Assembly: GCA_003427395.1 (NCBI GenBank)
Contig: BFEA01000331.1
Location: 206,594 to 246,302, forward strand
Source of the DNA: Chara braunii
Lineage: Eukaryota; Streptophyta; Charophyceae; Charales; Characeae
Direction: 5' to 3'
DNA: 39,709 nt
The translations under genes and the position numbers were made by a program. The notes beneath the pieces were generated by a model, which was given only the letters and a program-made list of their open reading frames with translations, did no database searches and was not told the DNA's origin. Positions 1 to 8,902 of the stretch are shown piece by piece (position 1 is the first letter of the stretch; every line of letters begins with the position of its first letter).

Positions 1-110
1 ACAGTCTGTAGAGTTTTCCATCTGGTGTGGGTGAGTGATAGTCTACTTTGATTTTGGTTAAGATGGATTATCACTTACAGTGTAATCAGTGAGGGGATTC
101 TACAGACTGT
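1..110 (+). repeat. Nested inverted repeat (long hairpin) upstream of ribozyme
   Basis: Bases 1-11 are a perfect reverse complement of 100-110. Inside them, 31-40 pairs with 69-78 over 10 bp with one G-T wobble. The transcript could therefore fold into a long rod ending at the 5' strand of hammerhead helix III (102-110). Bases 1-9 could also be helix III 3' sequence of another ribozyme copy cut by the window edge, since they pair perfectly with 102-110. Which pairing is used cannot be decided from sequence alone. Confidence 0.5.
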
Positions 111-161
111 TGAGGGTTCAGACTCCTGATGAGTCGGTGAAACTCCGACGAAACAGTTTGT
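102..161 (+). ncRNA. Type III hammerhead ribozyme
   Basis: All invariant hammerhead positions are present in order. Helix III is 102-110 paired with 153-161 (9 bp, one G-U). H17 is U at 111, so the predicted scissile site is between 111 and 112 after a GUU triplet. Helix I is a short GAG/CTC stem (112-114 with 123-125) closed by an 8-nt loop. The CUGAUGA box is at 126-132. Helix II is GUCGG/CCGAC (133-137 with 145-149) with a 7-nt loop, followed by GAA at 150-152 and A15.1 at 153. Helix III is the open end, which makes this type III, the topology known from plant retrozymes and small circular RNAs. The three-base-pair helix I is the weak point. Self-cleavage is inferred, not shown. Retrozyme membership is likely but no PBS or polypurine tract was found here. 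Confidence 0.8.
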
Positions 162-240
162 CACAGCCCCTCGTTTGTTATCCTCTTCTCCCTCTCTGCC
201 TACGGTTTACCGGGCAGTTCTATTTGACGATATATATATA
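141..240 (+). repeat. Direct repeat, copy 1 (ribozyme 3' half plus downstream 80 bp)
   Basis: This stretch recurs at 729-828 with one mismatch seen (A/G near 180). It begins in the loop of hammerhead helix II and ends in a (TA)n tract. This copy is attached to the full ribozyme. Confidence 0.85.
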
Positions 241-254
241 CATACAGGGTTGCC

Positions 255-278
255 GGCGTTCGGGACGGGCCGAACGCC
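255..278 (+). repeat. GGCGTTCGG hairpin
   Basis: A 9-bp inverted repeat (255-263 with 270-278) with a 6-nt loop, inside a stretch dense in CGAAC/GTTCG words (about 251-310). No coding potential is seen here. Confidence 0.5.
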
Positions 279-310
279 CGAACGTACGGGACCCCTTCGG
301 AAGGCGTTCG

Positions 311-313
<3 letters not shown>

Positions 314-364
<51 letters not shown>
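314..364 (+). repeat. (TA)n microsatellite
   Basis: Uninterrupted alternating TA of about 50 bp. Similar tracts lie at 680-728 and 818-846. Apparent Tyr-Ile open frames across them are artefacts of the repeat. Confidence 0.95.
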
Positions 365-366
<2 letters not shown>

Positions 367-678
367 GTGTAGCACACCGAACATGTTCGGAGCTTTTCCG
401 AACGTCCGAACATATTCAAAAAAAAAAAAAAAAAAACTTTTTGTTTTGGTTTTTTATTTTTAACTCGAGTTTGGTTACGAATTTGACCATACCTCCAAGG
501 CAAAAGTTGTTTGTATTATTATTTTACATAACATATATTGTTTTCAGATTTTTTGGAGAACTATTTTTGTTTTTTTTTACAAATAGTTTTATGTCTGCGT
601 TCGGAGAGTTTCGGCGCTCGTTCGCGTTCGGTCCCGAACGTTCGGGTTCGGTCACCGAACCCGAACACGATGCTATAC

Positions 679-680
<2 letters not shown>
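365..680 (+). other. AT-rich spacer with GTTCGG palindromes
   Basis: No gene is seen. The stretch contains a perfect 14-bp palindrome CCGAACATGTTCGG at 377-390, an A-run at about 419-436, T-rich sequence to about 590, and a second palindrome CCCGAACGTTCGGG at 633-646 within a run of CGAAC words (598-670). Confidence 0.6.

Positions 681-728
<48 letters not shown>
680..728 (+). repeat. (TA)n microsatellite
   Basis: About 48 bp of alternating TA that abuts and truncates the second copy of the ribozyme-linked repeat. Confidence 0.95.
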
Positions 729-730
<2 letters not shown>

Positions 731-815
731 CTCCGACGAAACAGTTTGTCACAGCCCCTCGTTTGTTGTCCTCTTCTCCCTCTCTGCCTACGGTTTACCG
801 GGCAGTTCTATTTGA

Positions 816-828
<13 letters not shown>
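729..828 (+). repeat. Direct repeat, copy 2 (truncated ribozyme)
   Basis: Nearly identical to 141-240. It starts inside loop II, so it keeps the 3' strand of helix II, the GAAA box and the helix III 3' strand but lacks the CUGAUGA box and helix I. It cannot form a hammerhead alone. (TA)n lies on both sides. Confidence 0.85.
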
Positions 829-845
<17 letters not shown>

Positions 846-849
<4 letters not shown>

Positions 850-1407
850 GCATCTTCCGGTTTTACTCCATCCCCATCAATTACATGTCCCAAATATAAG
901 ACTTGACGCTTGGCCCATTCACACTTCTTTGGGTTCAACTTAAGATTTGCTTCGCGCAACTTATTTAGCATAAGTCGAAGGTGCTTAGCGTGTTCTTTAT
1001 CATTTTTACTAAAAATCAAAATATCATCAAGATATATAACGACAAATTTATCAAGCCATTCACGAAATCGTTCATTCATAGTTCTCTGGAAGGTTGCAAG
1101 GGCATTCGTTAGACCAAAGGGCATGACTATGAACTCATAGTGCCCATACCTCGTTCTAAAGGCAGTTTTGTACTGGTCTTCCGACTCTACCTCAATCTGA
1201 TGGTAGCTGGATTTCAAATCAATATTGGAAAACAATTTGCAACCCTGCACACGATCCAACAAATCATCTATTCGCGGCAACGGCTCAGCGTTTTTCACTG
1301 TTATATCATTCAGTCTTCTATAATCTATGCACATGAGAGCATCGCCATCTTCCTTAGGTACGAAAAGCACAGACGCATCATAGGGCGAGGAACTCGGTCT
1401 TTATCCA
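846..1407 (-). pseudogene. Truncated Ty3/gypsy reverse transcriptase
   Basis: The minus-strand frame encodes an RT core: SSSPYDASVLFVPKEDG, IDYRRLND, PLPRIDDLLD, FSNIDLKSSYHQI, MPFGLTNA, and the catalytic YLDDILIFS, then YLGHVIDGDGVKPEDAF. This is the order of a Ty3/gypsy RT. The upstream end stops at the 123-bp repeat starting at 1418, with a frame slip near 1405, and the downstream end runs into (TA)n at 846. Protease, RNase H and integrase are absent, so this is a fragment. It differs clearly in sequence from the RT at 6626-8899 (YMDD), so it comes from another family, probably more chromovirus-like; that last point is inference. Confidence 0.9.
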
Positions 1408-1417
1408 TCCTTTTTTC

Positions 1418-1540
1418 ATAGCGTGCATGCATGTGCGAAGAACACGGAATTACCAGGACTTAGGAGGGAGATTAGAGAGGGAGTGCCCGCGTTCTGCATG
1501 ACCGGGCCGCGGCGTGGGGGACGTAGCCACTCTCCACGCA
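1418..1540 (-). repeat. 123-bp direct repeat, left copy (possible 3' LTR remnant)
   Basis: Matches 12095-12217 with four mismatches. Read on the minus strand both copies begin TGCGTGGAGAG, as an LTR start would. The two copies bracket the whole Ty3 element. Against a simple LTR reading, no polypurine tract lies just before this copy and no longer LTR similarity is seen. Confidence 0.7.
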
Positions 1541-2452
1541 TCGATCCGAGCATGCGGTCCGTGGCCACAAAAACGCAGCAAAAGAAAGAGAAGGAGGGCG
1601 GGAAAGACGAAGCACAAGAAGAAAGATACAGTTACAATGGCACCAATTCAAAATTACAGTTACACACTCGATTAAAGGCGCTGGCTAATCATAATTCCGT
1701 TGCAGCCGCATAAAGCAGCGCGTGAGCCAAAAAAAATGTCGCGCGGCAAAAGAAAATCCTAATTACAAAATTCCTAAATTCCTATATGATGCGAAAAAGC
1801 AAAAAGCACAAGCTCCGGAAAGAAAGTCCGAAATTCCGAGAGTCATCGGGGCTCAACAAAAATTGAAAACGAACTCAAAAAGAAAATTAAAAAAGAACGA
1901 AACAAATTTCTGCACGATGTCTGCGCCCAAATTCCCAAACCGAACAAAAGAAATGACGACAACATTTATTATTCGCGTGCTCGGCGGCGAGGTCGCCACT
2001 CAACCGACCAATCAACCGATCGTCCCGGGACTCACCCAGCCCTGAACCCATCCATCCGTAAGGGACGACGAAAAAAAGATGAAGAAGCAAGGGTACTGAT
2101 GCAATTTCCCGTCCATCCCAATCTCCCGTAATTGGCCCAGCCTTCCCACGTTAGGACCCCTTATTGTAACTGCACAGAAAGTCGCGCGCTACAGAAAGTG
2201 GTTCGTCACATATGTGACGCCCAGGGGGTTCCAATATTAGCAAGCTCCTGCTTGCTTGCTGACACGTGTCGATTTCTCTAATCGATCGACACGCGGAGCT
2301 CTTCTCGCTATGCCACTTACTGTTCGAATGAGTGTGGACGTCGTCCATCGTGGCAACACTGCTCTACTACTAATTCCTCAGGGAAGGCCTTTGACGATCC
2401 AAGGAGGGGATTACACGTGTCGCCGTCATGACACGTGCCCACTAGTTATGCA
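1541..2452. other. Non-coding sequence inside the Ty3 element
   Basis: No convincing coding frame is present. The stretch is A-rich at 1570-1960 and contains several ACACGTGTC/GACACGTG words near 2260-2435. It lies 3' of the last element ORF and may be 3' untranslated or LTR sequence. I did not find a clear match to the presumed 5' LTR side (10405-12094). Confidence 0.4.
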
Positions 2453-3662
2453 TCAGCGAGCGCCGGGGAGGGGAAAGGGGAGACGATACATGGAGGGGTG
2501 GCGAGGGGGAGGGTGGATAGGCAACGGGGAAAGGAAGCTCTCCATTCCGGCCACCATCTCGAGAAGTTCCTGATAGCGAACGACCCAGTGAAAGCGGGGG
2601 AATCGGTTGCCAGTGTGGGGGAGGGATGCGAGGTAGTCGGGATAGAGGGTGGTAAAGGTTCGAAAAATGGCCGCACGGAAGTGATCGTGGTTCTTGCATG
2701 CGGGGATAGTCCCCGTAATCATGCAATATACCTCGATCATATTGTGGCCTCGCCACGCGGCACTAAGGAAAAGGATATGGAGGGAGAAGACGGGGAGGGC
2801 GCATGACGCGGGCGGTAATCTGGCGGAAAGAGAGGTGATCAAGGGGATGGCGGGATAACGACCGGGGACGAAGCCCGATGCCCCGCATCGGTACGTGGAC
2901 GAGTTGGTGGGCGGTCGGAGGCGGAGGGGGAGGGGGATCGGCTCCGTCGCCGTCTTGCTGGTGCGGCCGAAGTCTTGGCAGTTGTCTCTCCATCCTCGGG
3001 CTTAGGTGGCTCTGGATCCCGGGCCGGATCGTCGGTGAGCGGCTGGACGGCTGCGCTGGCGAATTCAACTGTCTCTTCCTGGCCGCGATTTCTTCCCTCT
3101 TCTGCGCCTGGGCCCGCTCCCAAGCCTCGTCATGCACTTCCTCCTCAAATCCTTCGTACTCCGACTCCTCTCATTCCTCATGGTCTTCTTCTTCGTCGTC
3201 GTCATCTTACCCTTCTTCCTCCTCCTCTTCACTCTGCTCGCCCTCGTTGTGCTCACTGTAACTCCCTTCTTCGGGAGTTTCTTCCTCGTCGGCCTCTTCT
3301 TCGACCTCTTCTTCTTCTTCCGAGCTTTCTTCTTCCGCTTCAATCTCTACCTCCTCATTCTCGGAGGCCGTTCGATCTTGGAAGAAGGCGAGGTCGACTA
3401 TCTCGTGTGGGTCCAAATAATCGCGCTGTGATGGCGGGTTGCGGCCGCTTCCAGGTTCCTCCAAGCACGCCGACCACTGAAGATATGGCGCCAAGGTCCG
3501 CGTGAGGACGTGCGGGACCGGGCTGTCGTCGCTCTGCGAGACGATCTCGAGTGGTAGATCGTCGGCCAGCTGCACAAGGGGGACCGTTAGCTCCTGTACG
3601 ATCGGTTGGCGATGATCGGGCCGCACCGATCCGAAGAGGAATCCGAGCAGATCGCCCTCCAC
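2453..3662 (-). pseudogene. Extra 3' ORF of the Ty3 element: acidic, then Arg/Ser-rich protein
   Basis: Read from 3662 downwards, one frame encodes about 100 mixed residues (LVQLADDLPLEIV, EIVDLAFFQDRTASENEE), then a long Glu/Asp block to about 3140. After two in-frame stops near 3207 and 3160 the same frame continues as HDEAWERAQAQKREEIAARKR. A frame slip then leads to a segment with TDDPARDPEPPKPEDGE and RRRRSRSPSPSAS, which ends near 2839. A further frame (2453-2842) reads HNMIEVYCMITGTIPACKNH and FPRFHWVVRYQELLEMV, which looks like decayed coding sequence. The ORF lies after integrase in the sense direction. I recognise no family. The acidic stretch and basic SR tail suggest a nuclear or nucleic-acid-associated protein, which is inference only. 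It has no membrane segment, so it does not look like an envelope. Confidence 0.5.
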
Positions 3663-4331
3663 TTCCGTTTACCACGCTTGGATGATAAGCAGTTCGAGGT
3701 ACTCGGCCCACTGGCGGTGATTCCCGTGCCGTGTCCACGTGACCCTTACACGGCAAGTGATTCCAGACGAAAGGAAAGATGTGGATGGACTCCGGATTGC
3801 CAGAAGGTGGGAAAGAAGGAGGGGAGGTCGAAAGTAGAGATTGGGTATGGGTTCATTGAGGACGGGGGAAGGGGACGAGTTCTGGGAGCACCACCGCCGA
3901 CTCATGCTGGAAGGTGCGGATCCCGTCGAGATCGACGCCGTCCGTGGGAAAAAGGTTATCTCCGTGGGGCGTAAGCCAACAATTCCACTCCGCCGCCAAC
4001 TGCTGCGCCCTGAGCCGAAGCGACGTCTTGATGGCTGTATGTCGCAGTGGGCTGATGGTGCTGATGTCACCACTGAAGGCGACCACCGTAGATACGTGGC
4101 TGATTCGCGAAGCCGATCACCGATGGACTCCTACCGCCTCTGCTAAAACAACCCTCTGGGGACTTCCTGCAAAACGAAACTCAGCAGCCGCGTACACTCC
4201 CTAGGTACAGAAGAACTGCGCAAGTCGCCGAAGATCTGGATTGAGCCGCGAATGATGAACTTGTCGAATCGCCGAGATGTGACACCGTGGCACCAGCAGA
4301 GGATTGCCGAGAGCTCGCTCCATAAGAAAAC
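3663..4331 (-). pseudogene. Degenerate continuation between integrase and the acidic ORF
   Basis: Short minus-strand frames continue from the integrase C-terminus through this stretch in pieces. Examples are a 77-residue piece at 3853-4086 with LRLRAQQLAAEWNCWL and FPTDGVDLDG, and a piece near 4200-4330 with CHGVTSRRFDKFIIRGS. Stops and frame slips separate them. Base composition and codon flavour match the neighbouring 3' ORF, so this is probably its N-terminal part or a linker. No function is recognisable. Confidence 0.35.
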
Positions 4332-4664
4332 TCATGGCGATGGCGATGGAGACGAAGTAATAGAAAGAGAATGAGAAGGAGATGGAGAGACAGGCGATAA
4401 GCAGTCGTCGTCCTCTTCCACAGTGAAGGAGGAATCGGATGAATGCGAAGATGGGGAAGGAGGAAGGGGACGAAGGTAGGACACGTGGCGGATGATCGGA
4501 CGAGCCGATTGGCTGCCAGAGACCTCAGGCGCAAGCCACACGGTGTTCACGTCGTTGGGTCCGAGCTCAATCACGCGGAATCGCCCGAAGAATCGTGGCG
4601 CTAGCTCACCCTGGCGAGCACATTTCCTTATCTGCACGATGTCTGCCAATTTGTACTGGGGTCG
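4332..4664 (-). pseudogene. Ty3 integrase C-terminal domain
   Basis: The frame reads PQYKLADIVQIRKC then RFFGRFRVIELGPNDVNTVWL, followed by RHVSYLRPLPP and a Ser/Pro-rich tail with an acidic EEDDD. This resembles the beta-rich DNA-binding module (GPF/Y-like) at the end of Ty3 integrases. It joins the catalytic core (4628-5239) by a one-base frame slip near 4640-4665. No chromodomain is visible after it. Confidence 0.7.
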
Positions 4665-5239
4665 TGGACCTGCGTTCCCGTTCCGGGCCTCGTACCTCCG
4701 ACCTGTCGGCCATGGGCCAACTCGGTCATTTTCTGGCGTTTTTGGGCTAGCCTAAGGAGGGACCGTTCCATTAACTCTAAGTGTTGCTTGGCCTTGTCTC
4801 GCGCCGTGGCCCTTGTGGGCCGTCGGTTGAGCGTTGATTCGTCAGGGAGGCTTAGTATCGATACGCAAGCGACGCTATTAGTCCTTAATTGGAAGGGGCT
4901 CAGGCCCGTCGATTCATGGGGCGTTCCGCGATGGACCGCTAGGATGTGGTCGACGATATCGGGCCAGGGCCTTGGATCCCGTGCCGCGATGTTTCGTCGC
5001 AGTGCTGTCTTTATCACCCTGTTGGCGTTTTCTACCAGCCCATTGGATTATGACATATGGGGTGCGGTGCTCCGCACAGCGACACCGTGTATGATCAGGT
5101 TCCTTAATACTTCCCCCCTGAATTTTGCCCCGTTATCGGTCAGGATCTCCTCCGTATCCTGGTGCATCCCGAGAAAACGGTCAACATACCACGCGATTTG
5201 ACGGCTTGTCGCGTGCAACATGGGTAGGCCTCGATCCAT
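4628..5239 (-). pseudogene. Ty3 integrase catalytic core, second half
   Basis: Minus-strand frame with ATSRQIAWYVDRFLGMH and ILTDNGAKFRGEVL, where the second catalytic Asp is at 5135-5137. SNGLVENANRVIKTAL follows, with the catalytic Glu at 5030-5032. A TAA stop at 5048-5050 replaces the Gln expected in the usual HPQSNG motif, a C-to-T type change. The downstream part (VDHILAVHRGTPHESTGLSPFQL) matches the end of the rve core. It is joined to the first half by a frame slip near 5225-5240. All three DDE residues survive in the decayed copy. Confidence 0.85.
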
Positions 5240-6081
5240 TTCGAAAAATGGTCGACGAATACCAACAGGACTGAGTATTCACAACTATTAGGACCAGGGG
5301 GTACCACGATATCAGTAGTATCCATACTCACCCTTTGGAACGGTCGCTCAACTACCGTTGGAACTATCGATCTTGGCGGCTGGATCGGCGCCTTGTCAGC
5401 AGCACAGACTTGACAATTTGCGACAATGAATTTCACATCGTCCCGAATATTGGACCAATACCACTCATTTTTGTCGATTGCTGACTCTATAATCCGTACG
5501 GCAAAATGGGCTGCCGTTTCCTCATGTGCCGTCTTCACCCAGTCATACCTCATGAACGGATGCGGTACAACCATCCAAATCCCACTGCCGTCCGTTTTTC
5601 GTTTTTCTAACCTACCCTCTATCCATTGATAATCCCGAGCCCTTTCGTTAGCCCTCCTCCGATCTTCCTTGGTGAAATCCTGGAGGGGGTTACCAACTAA
5701 TGTGGCAATCAAAGCGATGTCGGTCCATACTTTGGCCCTTCGAAATTTCCGGATCTTTTCCAACCCTTCTGATGTGGCATCCTTAAAGCGAGCCTCGGTC
5801 GGGATCTTGTCAACCCGACACAAGGGGCATAACCACGGTTTACTGTCGTTTCGGTATTCGATGCACGAGCCATGGGCTCGTGCGACACACTTTCGGCAGT
5901 CTATCCATTCCGCATACCCTTCCCCGTAAGGACGCATAGAGACAGAGTATACGCGAGAAATTGCTTCGCAAAAATAGCAAAATTTATCAGGAAGGGAGAG
6001 AATAGACGAAGAGGAGATGGGAGAACGAGAGGTAGTGAGGTTACCTCCGTCACCCATTGTCACTGGTCTGCTTCTTGCCAC
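5140..6081 (-). pseudogene. Ty3 pol segment: PHD finger, integrase zinc domain and start of catalytic core
   Basis: Residues 35-88 of this frame form a C4HC3 PHD-type finger: CYFC, a 23-residue spacer, CRKC, H70, C73, then WLCPLC with the hallmark Trp two residues before the seventh ligand. A charged linker follows. The integrase HHCC zinc domain comes next (H186, H192, C223, C226; YWSNIRDDVKFIV between). Then the catalytic core starts with VSMDTTD (first Asp at about 5320-5322) and VFVDHFSKWIEAYP, after which the frame slips at about 5225. It lies directly after RNase H, as expected for Ty3 pol order. The PHD finger at this place is not part of the usual Ty3 pol domain set. Confidence 0.85.
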
Positions 6082-6625
6082 GTGGGAAAACTGCCACTTG
6101 TCCGTACTTACGCCCGTTTGCCGGTTCTGACTCCTTCCACAGAGTGATTTCCTCGCCCTTCGGTACTTTAGCGGGCCGACGTGTCAGTCCGTCCGCGTTG
6201 CCGTGCCTCTCGGTGTTCCGGTGGATGATGTCGAAGTCGTACTCTTGTAGTCGTACCACCCAACGTCCAATCATGCCCGTGTAATTAGTGAGCTTCTTCA
6301 AAGCCAGCAAAGACTCGTGATCCGTCACAAGGCGGAACTTCTGCCCATAGAGATACGGATGGACGTGCTGGATTCCCCAGACTACTGCATAGTCATTCCT
6401 CCATTCGTCTGGCACCGTTCGCGACGCGTACTCGATGACATGTTCACGGCCATCGTTCCCCTTCTGCGCTAGAATAACGGAAATAGCTTCCGGTTGCCAG
6501 TCTTTGATAAGAATGAACTGTTTCGAGGGGTCCGGTCGGATCAAAATAAGTGTTGTCGCCAGAGCGTCTTTGAGGGTCGCGAAGGCCTGCTCACACTCCG
6601 TGTCCCAACTGAGAGGCTGGTCCTT
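6050..6625 (-). pseudogene. Ty3 RNase H
   Basis: The frame begins in line with the RT ORF after a TGA at 6626-6628: KDQPLSWDTECEQAFATLK, then ILIKDWQPEAISVILAQ, EYASRTV, and VTDHESLLALKK, followed by GRWVVRLQEYDFDIIHR and GNADGLTR. This is the standard Ty3 RNase H series, including the TDHESL block. It degrades RNA in the RNA/DNA hybrid. The frame ends at 6050, and the PHD/integrase frame (from 6081) overlaps it, implying a one-base slip. Confidence 0.9.
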
Positions 6626-8899
6626 TCATAACAGATTCGTTAGCAGTCGTGCAAACGTGACGAAGCCTTTGGTGAAACGGCGATAGTACGAGGCCAACCC
6701 CAAGAAGGCTCGAACCTGCATCAGTGACGTGGGAACCGGGGCTTCTCTCACCGCTGCGACCTTTCTCGAGTCAAGCCGCAATCCTCCACGTGTCACGACG
6801 TAGCCTAAGAACGAAATTTCCGAGAGGAAAAATTCGCTATTTTCGAGTGCGATCTTGAACCCAGCGTCCCTCAGCGCTCCCAACGTCCACTCAATGTGTT
6901 GTGCATGCCCGTGATAGGTCTCCGAGTAGACAAGGATATCATCCATGTATACGATCACGCAGAAGTTGATCATTCCCTGAGTTAGCCATGTCTTGTTGAC
7001 GAAGTTCTGGAACGTCATGTTCATCGCTCGCTGAAACGTGGCAGGCGCGTTGCAAATCCCCATCGGACACTGAACCCACTGCCACGTGCCTTCAAACAAC
7101 ACGAAGGCCATCTTTAGCCAATCTTCCTCCTTAACCAGAATGTGATGGAAGCCATGCCGAATATCAAACTTACTGAAATAATTAGCGCATCCAATCGCAT
7201 CCAGCAAATCATCAATCCGGGGGAGGGGATACACATCTTTAATCGTGATTTCATTCAGTTTGCGATAATCGATGCATATGCGAATCGATCCGTTCTTCTT
7301 CGGTACTAACACTACTGGAAATGACCATGGTCCGGTGGCAAGTTCAATCCACCCGCTTGCTTCGAATTCCCATATTCGTTCGAGAGCCTTTTTTCGTTCT
7401 ATCAGGGAGTATCGGTAGGGCTTGCAGTGGATTGGGGAATGATTTCCCGTTTCGTGTTGAATAACCAATGACAAGCCAATGTCAGTATCAGTTACGCTAA
7501 TCGCTCCCTGATATTCCGTCAAAATATCCGCAATCAGCCAGTGAATTTCGTCAGGTACGTACTGTGGGACGTGTAACTCAAATAGCTGGTCCCAGATCCG
7601 TACGTCGATCTTCTTTGTGCGTGCCTGTTTTGCCACATCGAACGGTGGCGCAAAGATAAATGAACGGTCCGATCGCCAGGAGAACACCGTGGCCATCATC
7701 TGGGCGTCTTCCTCCCGGATGGCCACGTGTCCTTCCGGGGTGATCCCATCGCAAATATCCTGCCATGGCATGGTTTTAGTTGCGATCTTTATTCCGAGTT
7801 TGTCTGACTCAGCCTCGAGACGCCCAGGGGGTTCCAAAGAACTGGCTTCCGCCCCTAGACGTAACAGTCGTACTTCCTTTGCGGGTGTCAATAGGGACTT
7901 CGGTAGATCTGTAATATCGCAGTAGTGCTTTTTGTCGTTGTATCGGGCGAGGAGAGGGGAGATTCCTTCATACAGGGTTTGAGGGCGTTCCAAGGAATCG
8001 ACCATCCTCGAAATTTGTACGAGGGGTTCTCCTAAAATCATCGCCTTGGTCCTTTGGATGTTCCTACTGGTTAGATGCATCGTTCTTGCGATCGTTCTGG
8101 GCGACGGGTAATAAATACGCTGTCGCGCTAGCTTCAAGATTTCTAGATCATTTTCGTCACTACTATCCGCATCCTTCGATGATGGCTCATCCTCTGCGGA
8201 GTCTTCCCAGGTGATCATACGGAGAGTCCCTGCTAACATCGACGAAACTTGCGGGACTGCGTTGATGGTAGTACGAAGGGTCAGTCTCATAGGTAAAGCA
8301 TAGGGTTTTCCTCCCGTATTTCGGAGGATGATTGACCGTCGTTCGAAATCCAGGTTCGCTCGTAATGCCACAAGAGCGGGAAGTCCGAAAAGAACGTCGT
8401 AGGTATTTACATCCAGCACCACGACATCTCCCAGTGCATGCACCTTTCCCAATCGGAAAGCGACATTGGTCATTCTTTCCACTGTTTTAATCTTTTCTTC
8501 GTCTGCCGAAACGAGCTGATCTTTCTCTGTAAGCATGATCAGGTTGTTTTTCCTACCTGCCCTCTCAACTACTCTCAGTGAGATAGCCAAAACAGCAGCT
8601 CCCGAATCAATTATTGCATTGTACGGAATCCCCCATATTTCAATATCGCATTCCACAGATTTCCACGGGATGGGTTTAATCCGTAGGAAATGGTCATCTT
8701 TCTGTATTAATCCTACCCGTATTGGATCCGTCGTGCCAGCCGTGTTTTCTTCTGATATGGGACTTTTAGCCTTTACGTTCGTGGTTCGGGCGAGGGCGAA
8801 TCGTTTTCGGTTCACCTTGCAGTGCTGTAGCATCCGCTCGTTAGCCTGTTTGGAGATCGGGAGCACATGGCCGATCGAAAGTGGAATCCGATGATCCAA
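6626..8899 (-). pseudogene. Ty3/gypsy pol: protease and reverse transcriptase
   Basis: A 757-codon open frame. The aspartic protease active site is IIDSGAAVLAIS at residues about 96-107 (8597-8608), with YDVLFGLPALVAL near 170. RT spans about residues 525-705: LVPKKNGSIRICIDYRKLNE, YPLPRIDDLLDAI, FSKFDIRHGFHHI, NAPATFQRAMN, catalytic YMDD at 6938-6949, FLGYVVTRGG, AFLGLASYYRRF. A long linker of about 250 residues separates protease and RT. The frame is the same as gag, separated by one TGA and one codon. It ends at a TGA at 6626 exactly where LLxKDQP is expected to continue, so RNase H was once in the same frame. It is the best preserved part of the element. Confidence 0.95.
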
Positions 8900-8902
8900 A
8901 GC

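Noticed and set aside
89-503. Open frames on both strands across (TA)n with Tyr-Ile repeats
   Set aside because: They are produced by the dinucleotide repeat and have no conserved flanking sequence.
2839-3505. Plus-strand frames rich in Ser, Leu and Phe over the acidic ORF
   Set aside because: They are antisense shadows of the Glu/Asp-rich minus-strand frame.
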